A stretch of 64,000 nucleotides of DNA from Microbaculum marinum (GTDB lineage: Bacteria; Pseudomonadota; Alphaproteobacteria; Rhizobiales; Tepidamorphaceae). Location: the NCBI RefSeq assembly GCF_042646165.1, contig NZ_JBHRTC010000012.1, one strand, 5' to 3'. Positions within the stretch are counted from its first letter, which is position 1, and every line of letters begins with the position of its first letter. Below, one piece after another: positions 1 through 8,430 of this stretch. Under the pieces are notes generated by a model. The model saw only the letters and a list, made by a program, of their open reading frames with translations, did not search any database and was not told the DNA's origin. The translations under genes were made by a program, and so were the position numbers.

Positions 1-422
1 GCCGGACCGTGCGCCGTCGCCCAGTCCCACGACATCTTGTTGGTGGTGGCGCCGCGGCCGTCGAGCAGGCCGGCGCGGGCCAGCAGCGCCGCCCCGGTGC
101 AGACGCTGGTGACGAGCTCGGCCCTTGCGGCGGCCTCCGCAAGCCAGCCGGTCAGGACGGGGTTGTCGACCTCCCGGCGCGTGCCGAAGCCGCCGGGGAC
201 GAGCAGGATGTCGTAGGCACGGTCGGCCGCTCCCGTCGCGATGGCGTCGTCGACGAGCGTCGCCGGTCCGCCACGCGCGGCGACCGGCGCGCCGGTCTCG
301 CCGATCATGCGGATCTCGAAGCGGTCGGACATCATCGCGTAGATCTCCAGCGGCCCGTAGAGATCGAGCAGCTCGAAGCCGGGGAAGACGACGGCGCCGA
401 CGACGCGCGGAGACGTGCTCAT
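1..422 (-). CDS. DJ-1/PfpI family protein (partial, C-terminus off the window)
   Basis: The first 140 residues of a DJ-1/PfpI (class I glutamine amidotransferase-like) protein read leftward off the window edge. It starts at the ATG at 422. The N-terminal strand runs into FPGFELLDLYGPLEIY, and the nucleophile elbow SVCTGA places the presumed catalytic cysteine at residue 108, preceded by LLVPGGFGTRREV. This arrangement resembles the isonitrile-hydratase/FtrA-type branch, which includes both stand-alone enzymes and AraC-type regulators with an HTH tail. The missing C-terminus prevents telling these apart. Family membership is seen in the sequence; no substrate can be assigned. Confidence 0.85.
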   Translation of the reverse strand, partial: MSTSPRVVGAVVFPGFELLDLYGPLEIYAMMSDRFEIRMIGETGAPVAARGGPATLVDDAIATGAADRAYDILLVPGGFGTRREVDNPVLTGWLAEAAARAELVTSVCTGAALLARAGLLDGRGATTNKMSWDWATAHGP

Positions 423-620
423 GGCAGATCCTCTGGCTAGACCTCGTCGCCGGGACCCGCGTCCCGCCCGACTCGGCGTGTGCGGACGCAAGGGTAGCGT
501 TCCCGGGCGTCCGGGCAATGGCGGCCGTCGATCCCGCTGGCCGGATTTTGCCGGGAGGCGCCATGCGCGCTAGCCTGAGGAGACCGCCCCGCCCGTTCCC
601 CACCATCCTCCGGACACGAC

Positions 621-1364
621 ATGCCTCATCTCATCGCCAACCGGCCGCGGCTCTACAGCCTCGCGAAGGAGGGGCCCGACGCGCGCGGCCAGTTCCGCTG
701 GGAGACGATCAATGCGATGACGTACAAGCTCGGCGGCGTCGTGTTCGTCGTCGGCAGCATCCTGTTCTTCCCGGCGCTGGAGGCCTGGTCGGATCTCGGC
801 GCCTGGCTGTTCGTGATCGGGTCGATCATGTATCTCGCGGTCAACCTCCACGATCTGCTGGAGGTGATCCGGCACCGCCGGGAGGCCGGCCACCATCCGG
901 TGCGCACCGGGCTCAACCTGCGCGTCGCCAAGCTGCGGCTCGAAAGCCTCGCCGTCGGCGTCTACCTGTCGGGCTCGGTGCTGTTCATCGTCGGCAGCCT
1001 GTTCTTCCTTTCCGAGATCGACTGGGTCGCCGGCGGAGCCTGGTGCTTCATGGTCGGTTCCGTGCTGTTCGTCGTCGGCGCCTCGGTGAACATCCTGCAG
1101 ATCGTCCAGGCCGAGACGCTGGTGACGATGCAGCTCATGAACCTCACCGCGGTGTCCTACGTGATCGGCTCGGTGCTCTTCGCCGTCGCCTCGGTGCCGT
1201 ACCTGTGGACCTTCGACAGTTCTCAAGACCGGCGCGTGCTGCTGAGCTATCTGGCGGCGCAGTTCGTGCTCGGCAGCGTGCTGTTCCTGGTCGGCGGCCT
1301 GTTCAACTACCGGCGCGCCTGGCTGGTGATCCGGCGGCGGCCGAGCCACGCGCAGGCGGGGTGA
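621..1364 (+). CDS. YrhK-domain membrane protein with three repeats
   Basis: A 247-residue polytopic membrane protein made of three YrhK-like units at about residues 30-85, 110-165 and 170-238. Each is a pair of hydrophobic helices containing G-S-[IV]-L-F type motifs (VVGSILFF, IVGSLFFL, VIGSVLFA). YrhK-like domains are of unknown function and usually occur singly, so the triplicated form suggests internal duplication. It starts with ATG at 621 and stands alone between a leftward DJ-1 gene and a leftward MoaF-like gene. Location in the inner membrane is inferred from hydrophobicity; there is no signal peptide. Confidence 0.85.
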   Translation: MPHLIANRPRLYSLAKEGPDARGQFRWETINAMTYKLGGVVFVVGSILFFPALEAWSDLGAWLFVIGSIMYLAVNLHDLLEVIRHRREAGHHPVRTGLNLRVAKLRLESLAVGVYLSGSVLFIVGSLFFLSEIDWVAGGAWCFMVGSVLFVVGASVNILQIVQAETLVTMQLMNLTAVSYVIGSVLFAVASVPYLWTFDSSQDRRVLLSYLAAQFVLGSVLFLVGGLFNYRRAWLVIRRRPSHAQAG

Positions 1365-1419
1365 CGGTGGCGATCACGAGAGCGGCTGCGCAGCCGGTCC
1401 GAGGCGTCGGCACCGACGC

Positions 1420-1785
1420 TCAAGGGCGCGGCACGTGCGGCACTTCGCGCATGTCGCCGTCAGCGACCGCGAACGGCGCGCCGCCCGCGGTTATGACGGC
1501 GCGGTCCTTGCCCTCCACGAAGTCGAACATGGCGTTGAGCACGACGTCGTCGCGGCCCTGATAGCCCTGCGGCCGGTAGATGACGATCGCCATGCGGTCG
1601 TCAAGACGCGTGTAGACATAGTCCGACTCGCCGACCAGCCTGCCGCCGGCGGTGATGTAGCAGTGCGTGCCGGTCTCGTAGGTCACCGTGTGGGTGGAGA
1701 TGTCGGTGAAGTCGCCGTGCCCGGAATGGTGCACGCCGGTCCATTCGATGCTCTTGCCGACGAGGGATTCGGGGGCCGTCGCCAT
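1420..1785 (-). CDS. Small MoaF-like (calycin-type) protein
   Basis: A 121-residue soluble protein rich in predicted beta strands, with alternating polar and hydrophobic residues (for example THTVTYETGTHCYITAGG and DYVYTRLDDRMAIVIYRP). This pattern resembles MoaF/lipocalin-like small barrels, but I recognise it only loosely. The start is the ATG at 1785, because the in-frame sequence upstream runs inside the neighbouring gene. It lies 16 bases downstream of the aldehyde dehydrogenase on the same strand, so the two are probably co-transcribed. A ligand-binding or accessory role for that enzyme is inference. Confidence 0.65.
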   Translation of the reverse strand: MATAPESLVGKSIEWTGVHHSGHGDFTDISTHTVTYETGTHCYITAGGRLVGESDYVYTRLDDRMAIVIYRPQGYQGRDDVVLNAMFDFVEGKDRAVITAGGAPFAVADGDMREVPHVPRP

Positions 1786-1801
1786 GTCCGCAACCTCGCG
1801 C

Positions 1802-3271
1802 TCAGCCGTGCCTGAAGACCACCGTCTTACTGGTCGAGAACTCGTAGAGCGCGTCGAAGCCCTTCTCGCGGCCGTGGCCGGACTTCTTGCGGCCGCCGAA
1901 GGGCAGCTCGACGCCGCCGCCGGCGCCGTAGCAGTTGACGAAGACCTGGCCGACCTGCAGCGCCCTGGCGACGCGCATCTGGCGGGCGCCGTCGGCGGTC
2001 CAGACGCCGGCGACGAGACCGTAGTCGGAGGCATTGGCGACCCTGACGGCGTCGGCCTCGTCGGCGAACGGGATCGCCGACAGGACGGGGCCGAACACCT
2101 CGTCGCAGGCGAGCGCGTTGTCGCGCGGCACCGGGCCGAACAGGGCGGGCGCAGCATAGAAGCCGCCGGCCGGCGCGCCGTCGGCGATGGTGCCCTCGGC
2201 GAGCAACGGCACGCCCTCGTCCTTCGCCCGGGCGAGAAAGCCCGAGACCCTGTCGCGCTGGCGGGCGCTGATCAGCGGCCCGACGTCCCGGTCGTCCTGG
2301 TGCGGTCCGGCGACGAGCCCGGCGAAGCGCTGCGCGAGGTCCTTCATCACCTCCTCGCAGATCGATTCCTCGATCAGCACGCGGCTGCCGGCCGAGCAGG
2401 TCTGGCCGCCGTTCTGGATGATGGCGTTGACGACGACCGGTAGCGCCGCCTCGAGGTCGGCGTCGGCGAACAGGATCTGCGGCGACTTGCCGCCGAGCTC
2501 CAGCGTGGCGCCGATATGGTTGCGGGCGGCCGCCGCCTGCACCAGCGTGCCAACCTCCGGCGAGCCGGTGAACGAGATGAAGTCGATGCCGGGATGGCCC
2601 GACAGGGCCGCGCCGGCCTCCTCGCCGGTGCCGGTGACGATGTTGATGGCGCCGGCCGGGAAGCCCACTTCGAGGGCGAGCCCGGTGATGCGCAGCGGCG
2701 TCAGGCAGGCCTCCTCGGCCGGCTTGAGCACCACCGCGTTGCCCATCGCCAGCGCGCCGCCGACCGAGCGGCCGTACATCTGGGCCGGGTAGTTCCACGG
2801 GATGATGTGGCCGGTGACGCCGTGCGGCTCGCGCAGCGTCAGGGCCATGTGATCCGGCAGGAAGGGCAGGGTGTCGCCGGAGAGCTTGTCGCAGGCCCCG
2901 CCGTAGAACTCGAAATAGCGCGCCGCCGAGGTGATGTCGGCCTTGCCCTGCCGGGCCGGCTTGCCGGTGTCGCGCGATTCGAGCTCCGCCAGCTCGTCGA
3001 AATTGTCGAGGATCGCCTGGCCGAGCCTGGTCAGCAGGCGGCCGCGCTCGTGCGGCGCCATGCGGCCCCAGGCCCCCTCGAAGGCGGCCCGCCCGGCGGC
3101 GACGGCTGCATCGACGTCGGCCGCGCCGGAGCGGGCGATCGCCGCGAAGACGGCGCCGTCGGAGGGGCAGAGTACGTCGAGGGTGCGGCCGTCGGCGGCC
3201 GCAACGCTGCGCCCGGCGATGATGTTGCGGTGTGTCTCGAGTGCGGGGTGCAACTGGGCTGCCGCCGTCAT
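1802..3271 (-). CDS. NAD(P)-dependent aldehyde dehydrogenase
   Basis: A 489-residue aldehyde dehydrogenase of the betaine-aldehyde/5-carboxymethyl-2-hydroxymuconate class. The Rossmann cofactor region shows IIPWNYP and FTGSPEVG; the general base is Glu258 in LELGGKSPQ and the nucleophile is Cys292 in NGGQTCSAG. The C-terminal ELPFGGRKKSGHGREKG motif is typical. The start at 3271 is chosen over a longer reading because an AAAGGA ribosome site sits just upstream and the extra residues are arginine-rich and non-conserved. It oxidises an aldehyde to the acid in the cytoplasm; the substrate cannot be read from sequence. The MoaF-like gene follows closely. Confidence 0.92.
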   Translation of the reverse strand: MTAAAQLHPALETHRNIIAGRSVAAADGRTLDVLCPSDGAVFAAIARSGAADVDAAVAAGRAAFEGAWGRMAPHERGRLLTRLGQAILDNFDELAELESRDTGKPARQGKADITSAARYFEFYGGACDKLSGDTLPFLPDHMALTLREPHGVTGHIIPWNYPAQMYGRSVGGALAMGNAVVLKPAEEACLTPLRITGLALEVGFPAGAINIVTGTGEEAGAALSGHPGIDFISFTGSPEVGTLVQAAAARNHIGATLELGGKSPQILFADADLEAALPVVVNAIIQNGGQTCSAGSRVLIEESICEEVMKDLAQRFAGLVAGPHQDDRDVGPLISARQRDRVSGFLARAKDEGVPLLAEGTIADGAPAGGFYAAPALFGPVPRDNALACDEVFGPVLSAIPFADEADAVRVANASDYGLVAGVWTADGARQMRVARALQVGQVFVNCYGAGGGVELPFGGRKKSGHGREKGFDALYEFSTSKTVVFRHG

Positions 3272-3429
3272 GACCTGTCCTTTCGAGGGAGGCGATCCTG
3301 TGGCCGGCACAGTAGGGCGGACGCGGAGCCGCCTCAAGCGCGCCATCGCCCGCGCGGTGCGCCGGCGGTAGCGATCGTCAGCGTGGGAGGATCGACAGCG
3401 TGGGATGACCGTCAGGGGGCCGGCGCATG

Positions 3430-3459
3430 AAAAAGGCGGCGCTTCCCCAAGCGCCGCCT
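3430..3459 (-). terminator. Rho-independent terminator, leftward
   Basis: An 11-bp perfect stem (AGGCGGCGCTT paired with AAGCGCCGCCT) with a four-base loop, followed on the minus strand by TTTTT. It is oriented to stop leftward transcription. The nearest leftward gene on its right is the TetR gene ending at 4268, about 800 bases away, so it may end an unannotated small transcript instead. Confidence 0.75.
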
Positions 3460-3720
3460 CCGTCGCCGTGTTCCGGCGTCCCCGTCCCGAACCGAGCTGG
3501 CCCCGAACTTAATCGGACTTCGAAATCGATGGTATGCCTCTAGCGTTAACGCGGCCTTAAGGCAACCGTGGGGCAGCGGATTTCCGGTGGCGGCGCGGGG
3601 GCGGCGGCTGGAGAAACCTGCTTGCGGGTTGAATCGGGACGCTCGATCATCGGATCGTTCCGGACGCCGGGAGCGAACGGCCGTGAGCGGACGGTGAGCC
3701 GGAATCCAGCGTGACGAGCC

Positions 3721-3812
3721 GCCGAAGGCGCAATATTCGCGGCGGGTGCTCTTGCACGGGCCGCCCTCGTGGTTCGAGACGCGGGCTTTGCCCGCTCCTC
3801 ACCATGAGGGCT
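3721..3812. repeat. Direct repeat R1, copy 1
   Basis: This copy is closely matched by 3974-4068. Both begin GCCGAAGGCGCAAT and end ACCATGAGGGCT. They differ mainly in a short internal hairpin (gggctttgccc here, cttgctgacgcaag in the other copy), which looks like compensatory divergence of a stem-loop. Such intergenic elements are common in Rhizobiales genomes. Confidence 0.85.
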
Positions 3813-3973
3813 TGGGGCGTGCCGTGCGGACATGCAGCACGACAGCGGCGGCTTCGCCGGCGTGTCGCGCTGGCCCCGGCGCGGCGGCCTGGACGCAGGC
3901 CGCGGTCGATCCACGGCCTCGACATACGACGGACATACGCCCCGACCTGATCCGGGGCCCCGCGTGAGGAGAG

Positions 3974-4068
3974 GCCGAAGGCGCAATTTTCGCGGCGGGT
4001 GCTCTTGTGCGGGCCGCCCTCGTGGTTCGAGACGCCTTGCTGACGCAAGGCTCCTCACCATGAGGGCT
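3974..4068. repeat. Direct repeat R1, copy 2
   Basis: Second copy of the 93-bp element at 3721-3812, same orientation, 253 bases downstream. Sequence identity is high outside the internal hairpin. The following AGCGGCGGCTTCGCCGGCG module is also duplicated, so the repeat is at least bipartite. Confidence 0.85.
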
Positions 4069-4194
4069 CCTTTTGTGGGTCGGGGAGACGCTCCAGCAGC
4101 GGCGGCTTCGCCGGCGTGTGGCGCCGGGTCCCCGTTTTCACGGGGGCGAGCGGAAGGAGGCTACATGGCGCGCCGATGCAAACGCAGTTCGCGG

Positions 4195-4271
4195 CTAGTG
4201 GGTCTTTGGATTCCGACGTCTGCTCCCGGGCCTGCATCGGCGGGATGCCAATGTCGGAATCGGACCACTAG
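4195..4271. repeat. Inverted-repeat element overlapping the TetR stop codon
   Basis: Imperfect terminal inverted repeats of 19-23 bases (CTAGTGG...GATTCCGAC at 4195-4217 and its complement at 4253-4271) flank 35 bases containing a second hairpin (GGCAT...ATGCC). The outer CTAG on the right contains the TAG stop codon of the TetR gene. The structure resembles a short non-autonomous palindromic element. No protein is encoded. Confidence 0.75.
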
Positions 4272-4840
4272 GTGCTCAGGGCGACCATGTCCCTGGCGGC
4301 CTCGCCGGCCTCGAGGATGTAGGTGGCGTCGCGGTGGATCAGCGAGGCGGCGAAGGCGCCTTCGAGCAGCAGCGTCACGCGCCGGGCCAGCGTCGCCGGG
4401 GCGGCGGCGCCGGCGGCGGCGAAGGTCTCCTCGAGCCATTTCTCGAAGCGCTTCTTGTGGGCGGCGCCGGCCTTGACCGCGGGATGGCCGGGGGTGCTGG
4501 CGAGCTCGCCGGCGGTGCGCAGGAAGCCGCAGCCGCGCCACTTGGGATGCTTGGCGCCGCGGGCGACGCCCTCGAAGATCGCGTAGACCTGGTCGGTCAG
4601 CCCGCCGTCGGCCGCGTCGAACCACGTCCGGAAGGCGTCGAGGTTCGGCTGGTCGCGGGATTTCAGGTACTCGGTGACCAGGTCGTCCTTGCTCCGGAAG
4701 TGATAGTAGAGCGTCTTCTTGGTGATCTTCGCCTTCTCGGCCACCGCATCCACGCTCACCGCGCGGATGCCCTCGGCATAGAACAGACGGTTCGCCGCGG
4801 TCAGGATGCGGTGCTTCGTATCGGTGCGGGTGCGGGGCAT
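4268..4840 (-). CDS. TetR/AcrR family transcriptional regulator
   Basis: A 190-residue TetR regulator. The N-terminal DNA-binding domain (residues 1-50) ends with KITKKTLYYHFRSKDDLV, the classic recognition helix plus YYHF signature. The C-terminal ligand domain contains GCGFLRTAGELA and GHPAVKAGAAHKKRFEKWL. I chose ATG 4840; a TTG fifteen bases upstream would add five residues. It is divergent from an enoyl-CoA hydratase, and a GTAnAC-type imperfect palindrome overlaps its 5' end, so autorepression and control of the hydratase are likely. The stop codon lies inside an inverted-repeat element, so the original C-terminus may have been altered. Confidence 0.88.
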   Translation of the reverse strand: MPRTRTDTKHRILTAANRLFYAEGIRAVSVDAVAEKAKITKKTLYYHFRSKDDLVTEYLKSRDQPNLDAFRTWFDAADGGLTDQVYAIFEGVARGAKHPKWRGCGFLRTAGELASTPGHPAVKAGAAHKKRFEKWLEETFAAAGAAAPATLARRVTLLLEGAFAASLIHRDATYILEAGEAARDMVALST

Positions 4841-4846
4841 CTTGAT

Positions 4847-4868
4847 GTATACCAACCAGTGAGTTTAC
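4847..4868. promoter_or_regulatory. Candidate TetR operator
   Basis: A 22-bp imperfect palindrome with the pattern GTAnACnnACnn/nnGTnnGTnTAC lies 7 bases upstream of the TetR start and about 65 bases upstream of the enoyl-CoA hydratase start. Seven of eleven positions per half match. The spacing of short AC/GT steps is typical of TetR-family operators; binding is inferred. Confidence 0.5.
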
Positions 4869-4934
4869 AGGACCGTACACGGCCGTCAGTCTCGCGGCAA
4901 CCTTGAAGACGGACGCGAGCACATGGAGGTGGAC

Positions 4935-5723
4935 ATGTCCGAACCGGTGACGGTCGAGCAGCGCGGCGAACTCGCTCTCCTGACCCTGAACAGGCCCGAC
5001 AAGCTCAATGCACTGAACTATGCCACGATCGACCTTCTGATGGCCCGCCTCGACGGGATCGAGCGCGACCCGGCGGTCCGAGCGGTCGTCCTGACCGGCG
5101 CGGGACGGGCCTTCTCGGCCGGCGGCGACATTCCCGAGTTCACCGCGAGCATGGCGCGCGGCGTCGACGAGGCGGTGCGCGACTTCTGCCGGCGCGGCCA
5201 GGCGATGACGGCGCGGCTGGAAGCGTTCCCGAAGCCGGTGATCGCCGCCGTCAACGGCATCGCCTATGGCGGCGGCTGCGAGATCACCGAAGCCGTGCAT
5301 CTGGCGGTGGCGAGCGAGCGTGCGCTGTTCGCCAAGCCGGAAATCAACATCGGCATCCCGCCGACCTTCGGCGGCACGCAGCGTCTGCCGCGGCTGGCCG
5401 GGCGCAAGCGCGCACTGGAACTGCTGCTGACCGGCGACCCGTTCACCCCGGCGCGCGCCCTCGACCTGGGGCTGGTCAACCGCGTCGTGCCGCACGACGA
5501 CCTGCTGCCTGCGGCGTTCGACCTGGCCGGGCGCATCCTGCGCCACTCCCCGCTTGCCGCCGCACGGATCCTCACGGCGGTGACGCGCGGGCTCAATGTC
5601 ACGATCGACGAGGGCCTGCTGATCGAACGCGAGCAGTTCGCGCGGATGTCGGCATGCGCGGACGCGCGGGAGGGACTGGCCGCGTGGATCGGGCGTCGGC
5701 CGCCGGCATATGCCGGCCGCTAG
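4935..5723 (+). CDS. Enoyl-CoA hydratase
   Basis: A 262-residue crotonase-fold enzyme that should hydrate 2-enoyl-CoA thioesters. The oxyanion-hole segments are FSAGGDI and AYGGGCE. Both catalytic glutamates of rat crotonase are present: Glu116 in GGGCEIT and Glu136 in KPEINIG, followed by GGTQRLPRLAG. The ATG at 4935 is preferred over 4923 because a GGAGGT ribosome site lies between them. It is divergent from a TetR regulator, a common arrangement for inducible acyl-CoA catabolic genes. No other beta-oxidation gene adjoins, so the substrate is unknown. Confidence 0.92.
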   Translation: MSEPVTVEQRGELALLTLNRPDKLNALNYATIDLLMARLDGIERDPAVRAVVLTGAGRAFSAGGDIPEFTASMARGVDEAVRDFCRRGQAMTARLEAFPKPVIAAVNGIAYGGGCEITEAVHLAVASERALFAKPEINIGIPPTFGGTQRLPRLAGRKRALELLLTGDPFTPARALDLGLVNRVVPHDDLLPAAFDLAGRILRHSPLAAARILTAVTRGLNVTIDEGLLIEREQFARMSACADAREGLAAWIGRRPPAYAGR

Positions 5724-5899
5724 CGGCTCCGGAGGTCGGTCTGGACGGTGACGGCGGCTCCGAGTGCGTTCGATACCGCGGACGGACCGGCGGCCCGGAC
5801 GCCGCCGCCCAGGCCGAGAACGACGCCGACCAGCGCGGCGACGCCTGCAATCACGGAAAGCCAGCGGGTGACGAGGCTGGCGGGTCGATCACTGGACAC
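5720..5899 (-). CDS. Small single-pass membrane protein, hypothetical
   Basis: A 59-residue reading frame from a GTG at 5899 with a GGAGA ribosome site seven bases upstream. It has one strongly hydrophobic segment (WLSVIAGVAALVGVVLGLGGG, about residues 12-32) with arginines on both sides. It converges on the enoyl-CoA hydratase and overlaps its last codon. I do not recognise a family. A real but uncharacterised membrane peptide is plausible; a chance reading frame is possible. Confidence 0.4.
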   Translation of the reverse strand: MSSDRPASLVTRWLSVIAGVAALVGVVLGLGGGVRAAGPSAVSNALGAAVTVQTDLRSR

Positions 5900-6054
5900 G
5901 GAAGGTCTCCATCGCACTCTACTCGCGATGGAGAACCCGGTTACCGCGAATATGTTTCAAAACCGTGTCCGCAACGGGCCGACTTGGTTTCAGCCACGCC
6001 CTGCGCCCGGCAATGCGCGACGACCGGCCCGCTCGTGCATTGCCTGCCGGACGA

Positions 6055-7173
<1,119 letters not shown>

Positions 7174-7266
7174 CAGATCCTCCTGCGGATGTGTTCGATA
7201 TTGGGATCATTGTCGCGCACGAAACATGCGACGTGTTTGCGAAGCGGCCCCGAATTCGGCATGATG

Positions 7267-7281
7267 TGCACGGTTTGTGCA
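7267..7281. promoter_or_regulatory. Candidate Lrp/AsnC-type operator
   Basis: A 15-bp inverted repeat TGCACggtttGTGCA lies in the divergent intergenic region, 23 bases before the regulator start and 94 bases before the hppD start. Length and layout (5-bp arms, 5-bp centre) match Lrp-family sites. A second imperfect pair AAACA...TGTTT occurs near 7222-7239. Confidence 0.5.
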
Positions 7282-7303
7282 TGATATCCGGAACAGGCGC
7301 ACG

Positions 7304-7771
7304 ATGACGGCACTGGACGCGGTGGACCTGCGGATTCTCGACGCGCTGCAGGAGGCCGGCGACCTGACCAACCAGCAGCTCGCCGACCGCGTCCACCTGT
7401 CGGCCTCGCAGGTCTCGCGCCGCCGCGCCCGGCTGGAGGCCGACGGCATCATCCGCCGCTACCGGGCCGAGCTCGACGCCGGGCGGCTGGGGCTCGCCAC
7501 CATCGTCTTCATCCACGTGACGCTGGCGCGCCACAACGCCGCCAACGCCCGGCGCTTCCGCGACCTCGCCCGGCGGCTGCCGGAGATCCAGGAGGCCTAT
7601 GCGCTGACCGGCGAGGCGGACTACCTGCTCAAGGTGGTGGTCGGCTCGCTGCCGGACCTGTCGGCCTTCGTCAACGACGTCCTGCTGCCGCACGAAAGCA
7701 TCAGCCAAGTGCGCTCCGAGGTGGTGCTGGAGACCCTGAGCGAGCGCAGGTCGCTGCCGATCGGGGGGTGA
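7304..7771 (+). CDS. Lrp/AsnC family transcriptional regulator
   Basis: A 155-residue Lrp/AsnC regulator with an N-terminal HTH (TNQQLADRVHLSASQVSRRRARLEADG, about residues 24-50, split by the family turn) and a C-terminal RAM/ligand-sensing domain including EAYALTGEADYLLKVVV. ATG 7304 is chosen because the HTH then begins at the normal distance. Divergent placement from hppD is a recurrent arrangement and suggests it senses an aromatic amino acid or keto acid; the effector is inferred only. Confidence 0.92.
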   Translation: MTALDAVDLRILDALQEAGDLTNQQLADRVHLSASQVSRRRARLEADGIIRRYRAELDAGRLGLATIVFIHVTLARHNAANARRFRDLARRLPEIQEAYALTGEADYLLKVVVGSLPDLSAFVNDVLLPHESISQVRSEVVLETLSERRSLPIGG

Positions 7772-7772
7772 G

Positions 7773-7926
7773 GAGCGGTCCGCGTCAGCGGACGAAACGC
7801 ATGGCGTTTCGAGCGACGAACGCCCGAGGCCAGAAGCCGAGGGCTGGGGCGAGCGGTCCGCGTCAGCGGACGAAACGCATCGCGTTTGGAGCGACGAAGG
7901 CCCGAGGCCAGAAGCCGAGGGCCGGG
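7773..7926. repeat. 78-bp tandem duplication (unit R2)
   Basis: Two head-to-tail copies, 7773-7850 and 7851-7926, both beginning GAGCGGTCCGCGTCAGCGG and containing ACGAAACGCAT and GCCAGAAGCCGAGGGC. They begin directly after the Lrp-type gene stop. Further diverged copies occur inverted near 8015-8092, direct at 8273-8345 and at 55768-55820, so this is a dispersed family. Confidence 0.88.
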
Positions 7927-8014
7927 AAAGCGGTCCGTGCCGGCCGTCGTCCGTGTGGCGGGGCGGGACGACGGTGCGTCTCGACGAGTTGCGGATGCGC
8001 GGGTCGCAGGCTGC

Positions 8015-8345
8015 CCCAGCCCTCGGCTTTGCGCCTCGGGCGTTCGCCCCTGCGAAAGCGTTGCTTTCGCTGCCGCTGCGCGGCACCGGGGCTCACCCCC
8101 CTCTCCAACTCTCCCCCACAAGGGGGGAGAGGGTCCCCTGGGGCATCCGCCCGTCGTGAGTCGATGCTTCGATGCCTGCTGCACGACAGGAGTATTTGGG
8201 ACCTGCAATGACTGGCGGCTTGCGCCTCTCTCCCCCCTTGTGGGGGAGAGTTGGAGAGGGGGGTAAGGCACGGTCCGCGTCAGCGGCGAAACGCGTGAGC
8301 GTTTCGAGTGCCTTACGCGAGAGGCTCGAAGCCGAGGGCCGCAGC
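8015..8345. repeat. Composite palindromic element, locus A
   Basis: An inverted R2 unit (8015-8092), then arm CCCCCTCTCCAACTCTCCCC plus ACAAGGGGGGAGAG (8095-8132), a 94-base core, the complementary arm (8227-8264) and a direct R2 unit (8273-8345). The same architecture occurs at 55555-55830. No open frame in it looks coding. It may act as a structured or mobile non-coding element. Confidence 0.85.
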
Positions 8346-8430
8346 GGACGGTCCGGCACGCCGTGTCCGGACGGCGGCGTTCACAATCCGGCGCTGCCGT
8401 CTATGATCGGCCGGACCGGACCGAATCGCC

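Larger units (their letters stand above)
3460..4194. other. Gene-free stretch with repeats
   Basis: No convincing coding sequence is seen here. The stretch holds two copies of a roughly 93-bp direct repeat (separate entries), each followed by a shared AGCGGCGGCTTCGCCGGCG module at about 3844-3865 and 4098-4119, and a CCCCGTTTTCACGGGG palindrome near 4131. Open frames across it are arginine/alanine/proline-rich readings of these repeats. The part at 3460-3560 is AT-richer and could carry a promoter for a small RNA ending at the terminator at 3430-3459. Confidence 0.7.

Noticed and set aside
3546..4061. Open frames in the 3.5-4.2 kb repeats on both strands
   Set aside because: They are arginine/proline/alanine-rich readings of the direct repeats and palindromes, with no ribosome sites or family features.
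8095..8264. CRISPR or terminator interpretation of the locus A arms
   Set aside because: The arms are inverted, not regularly spaced direct repeats, and no T-run follows the hairpins.
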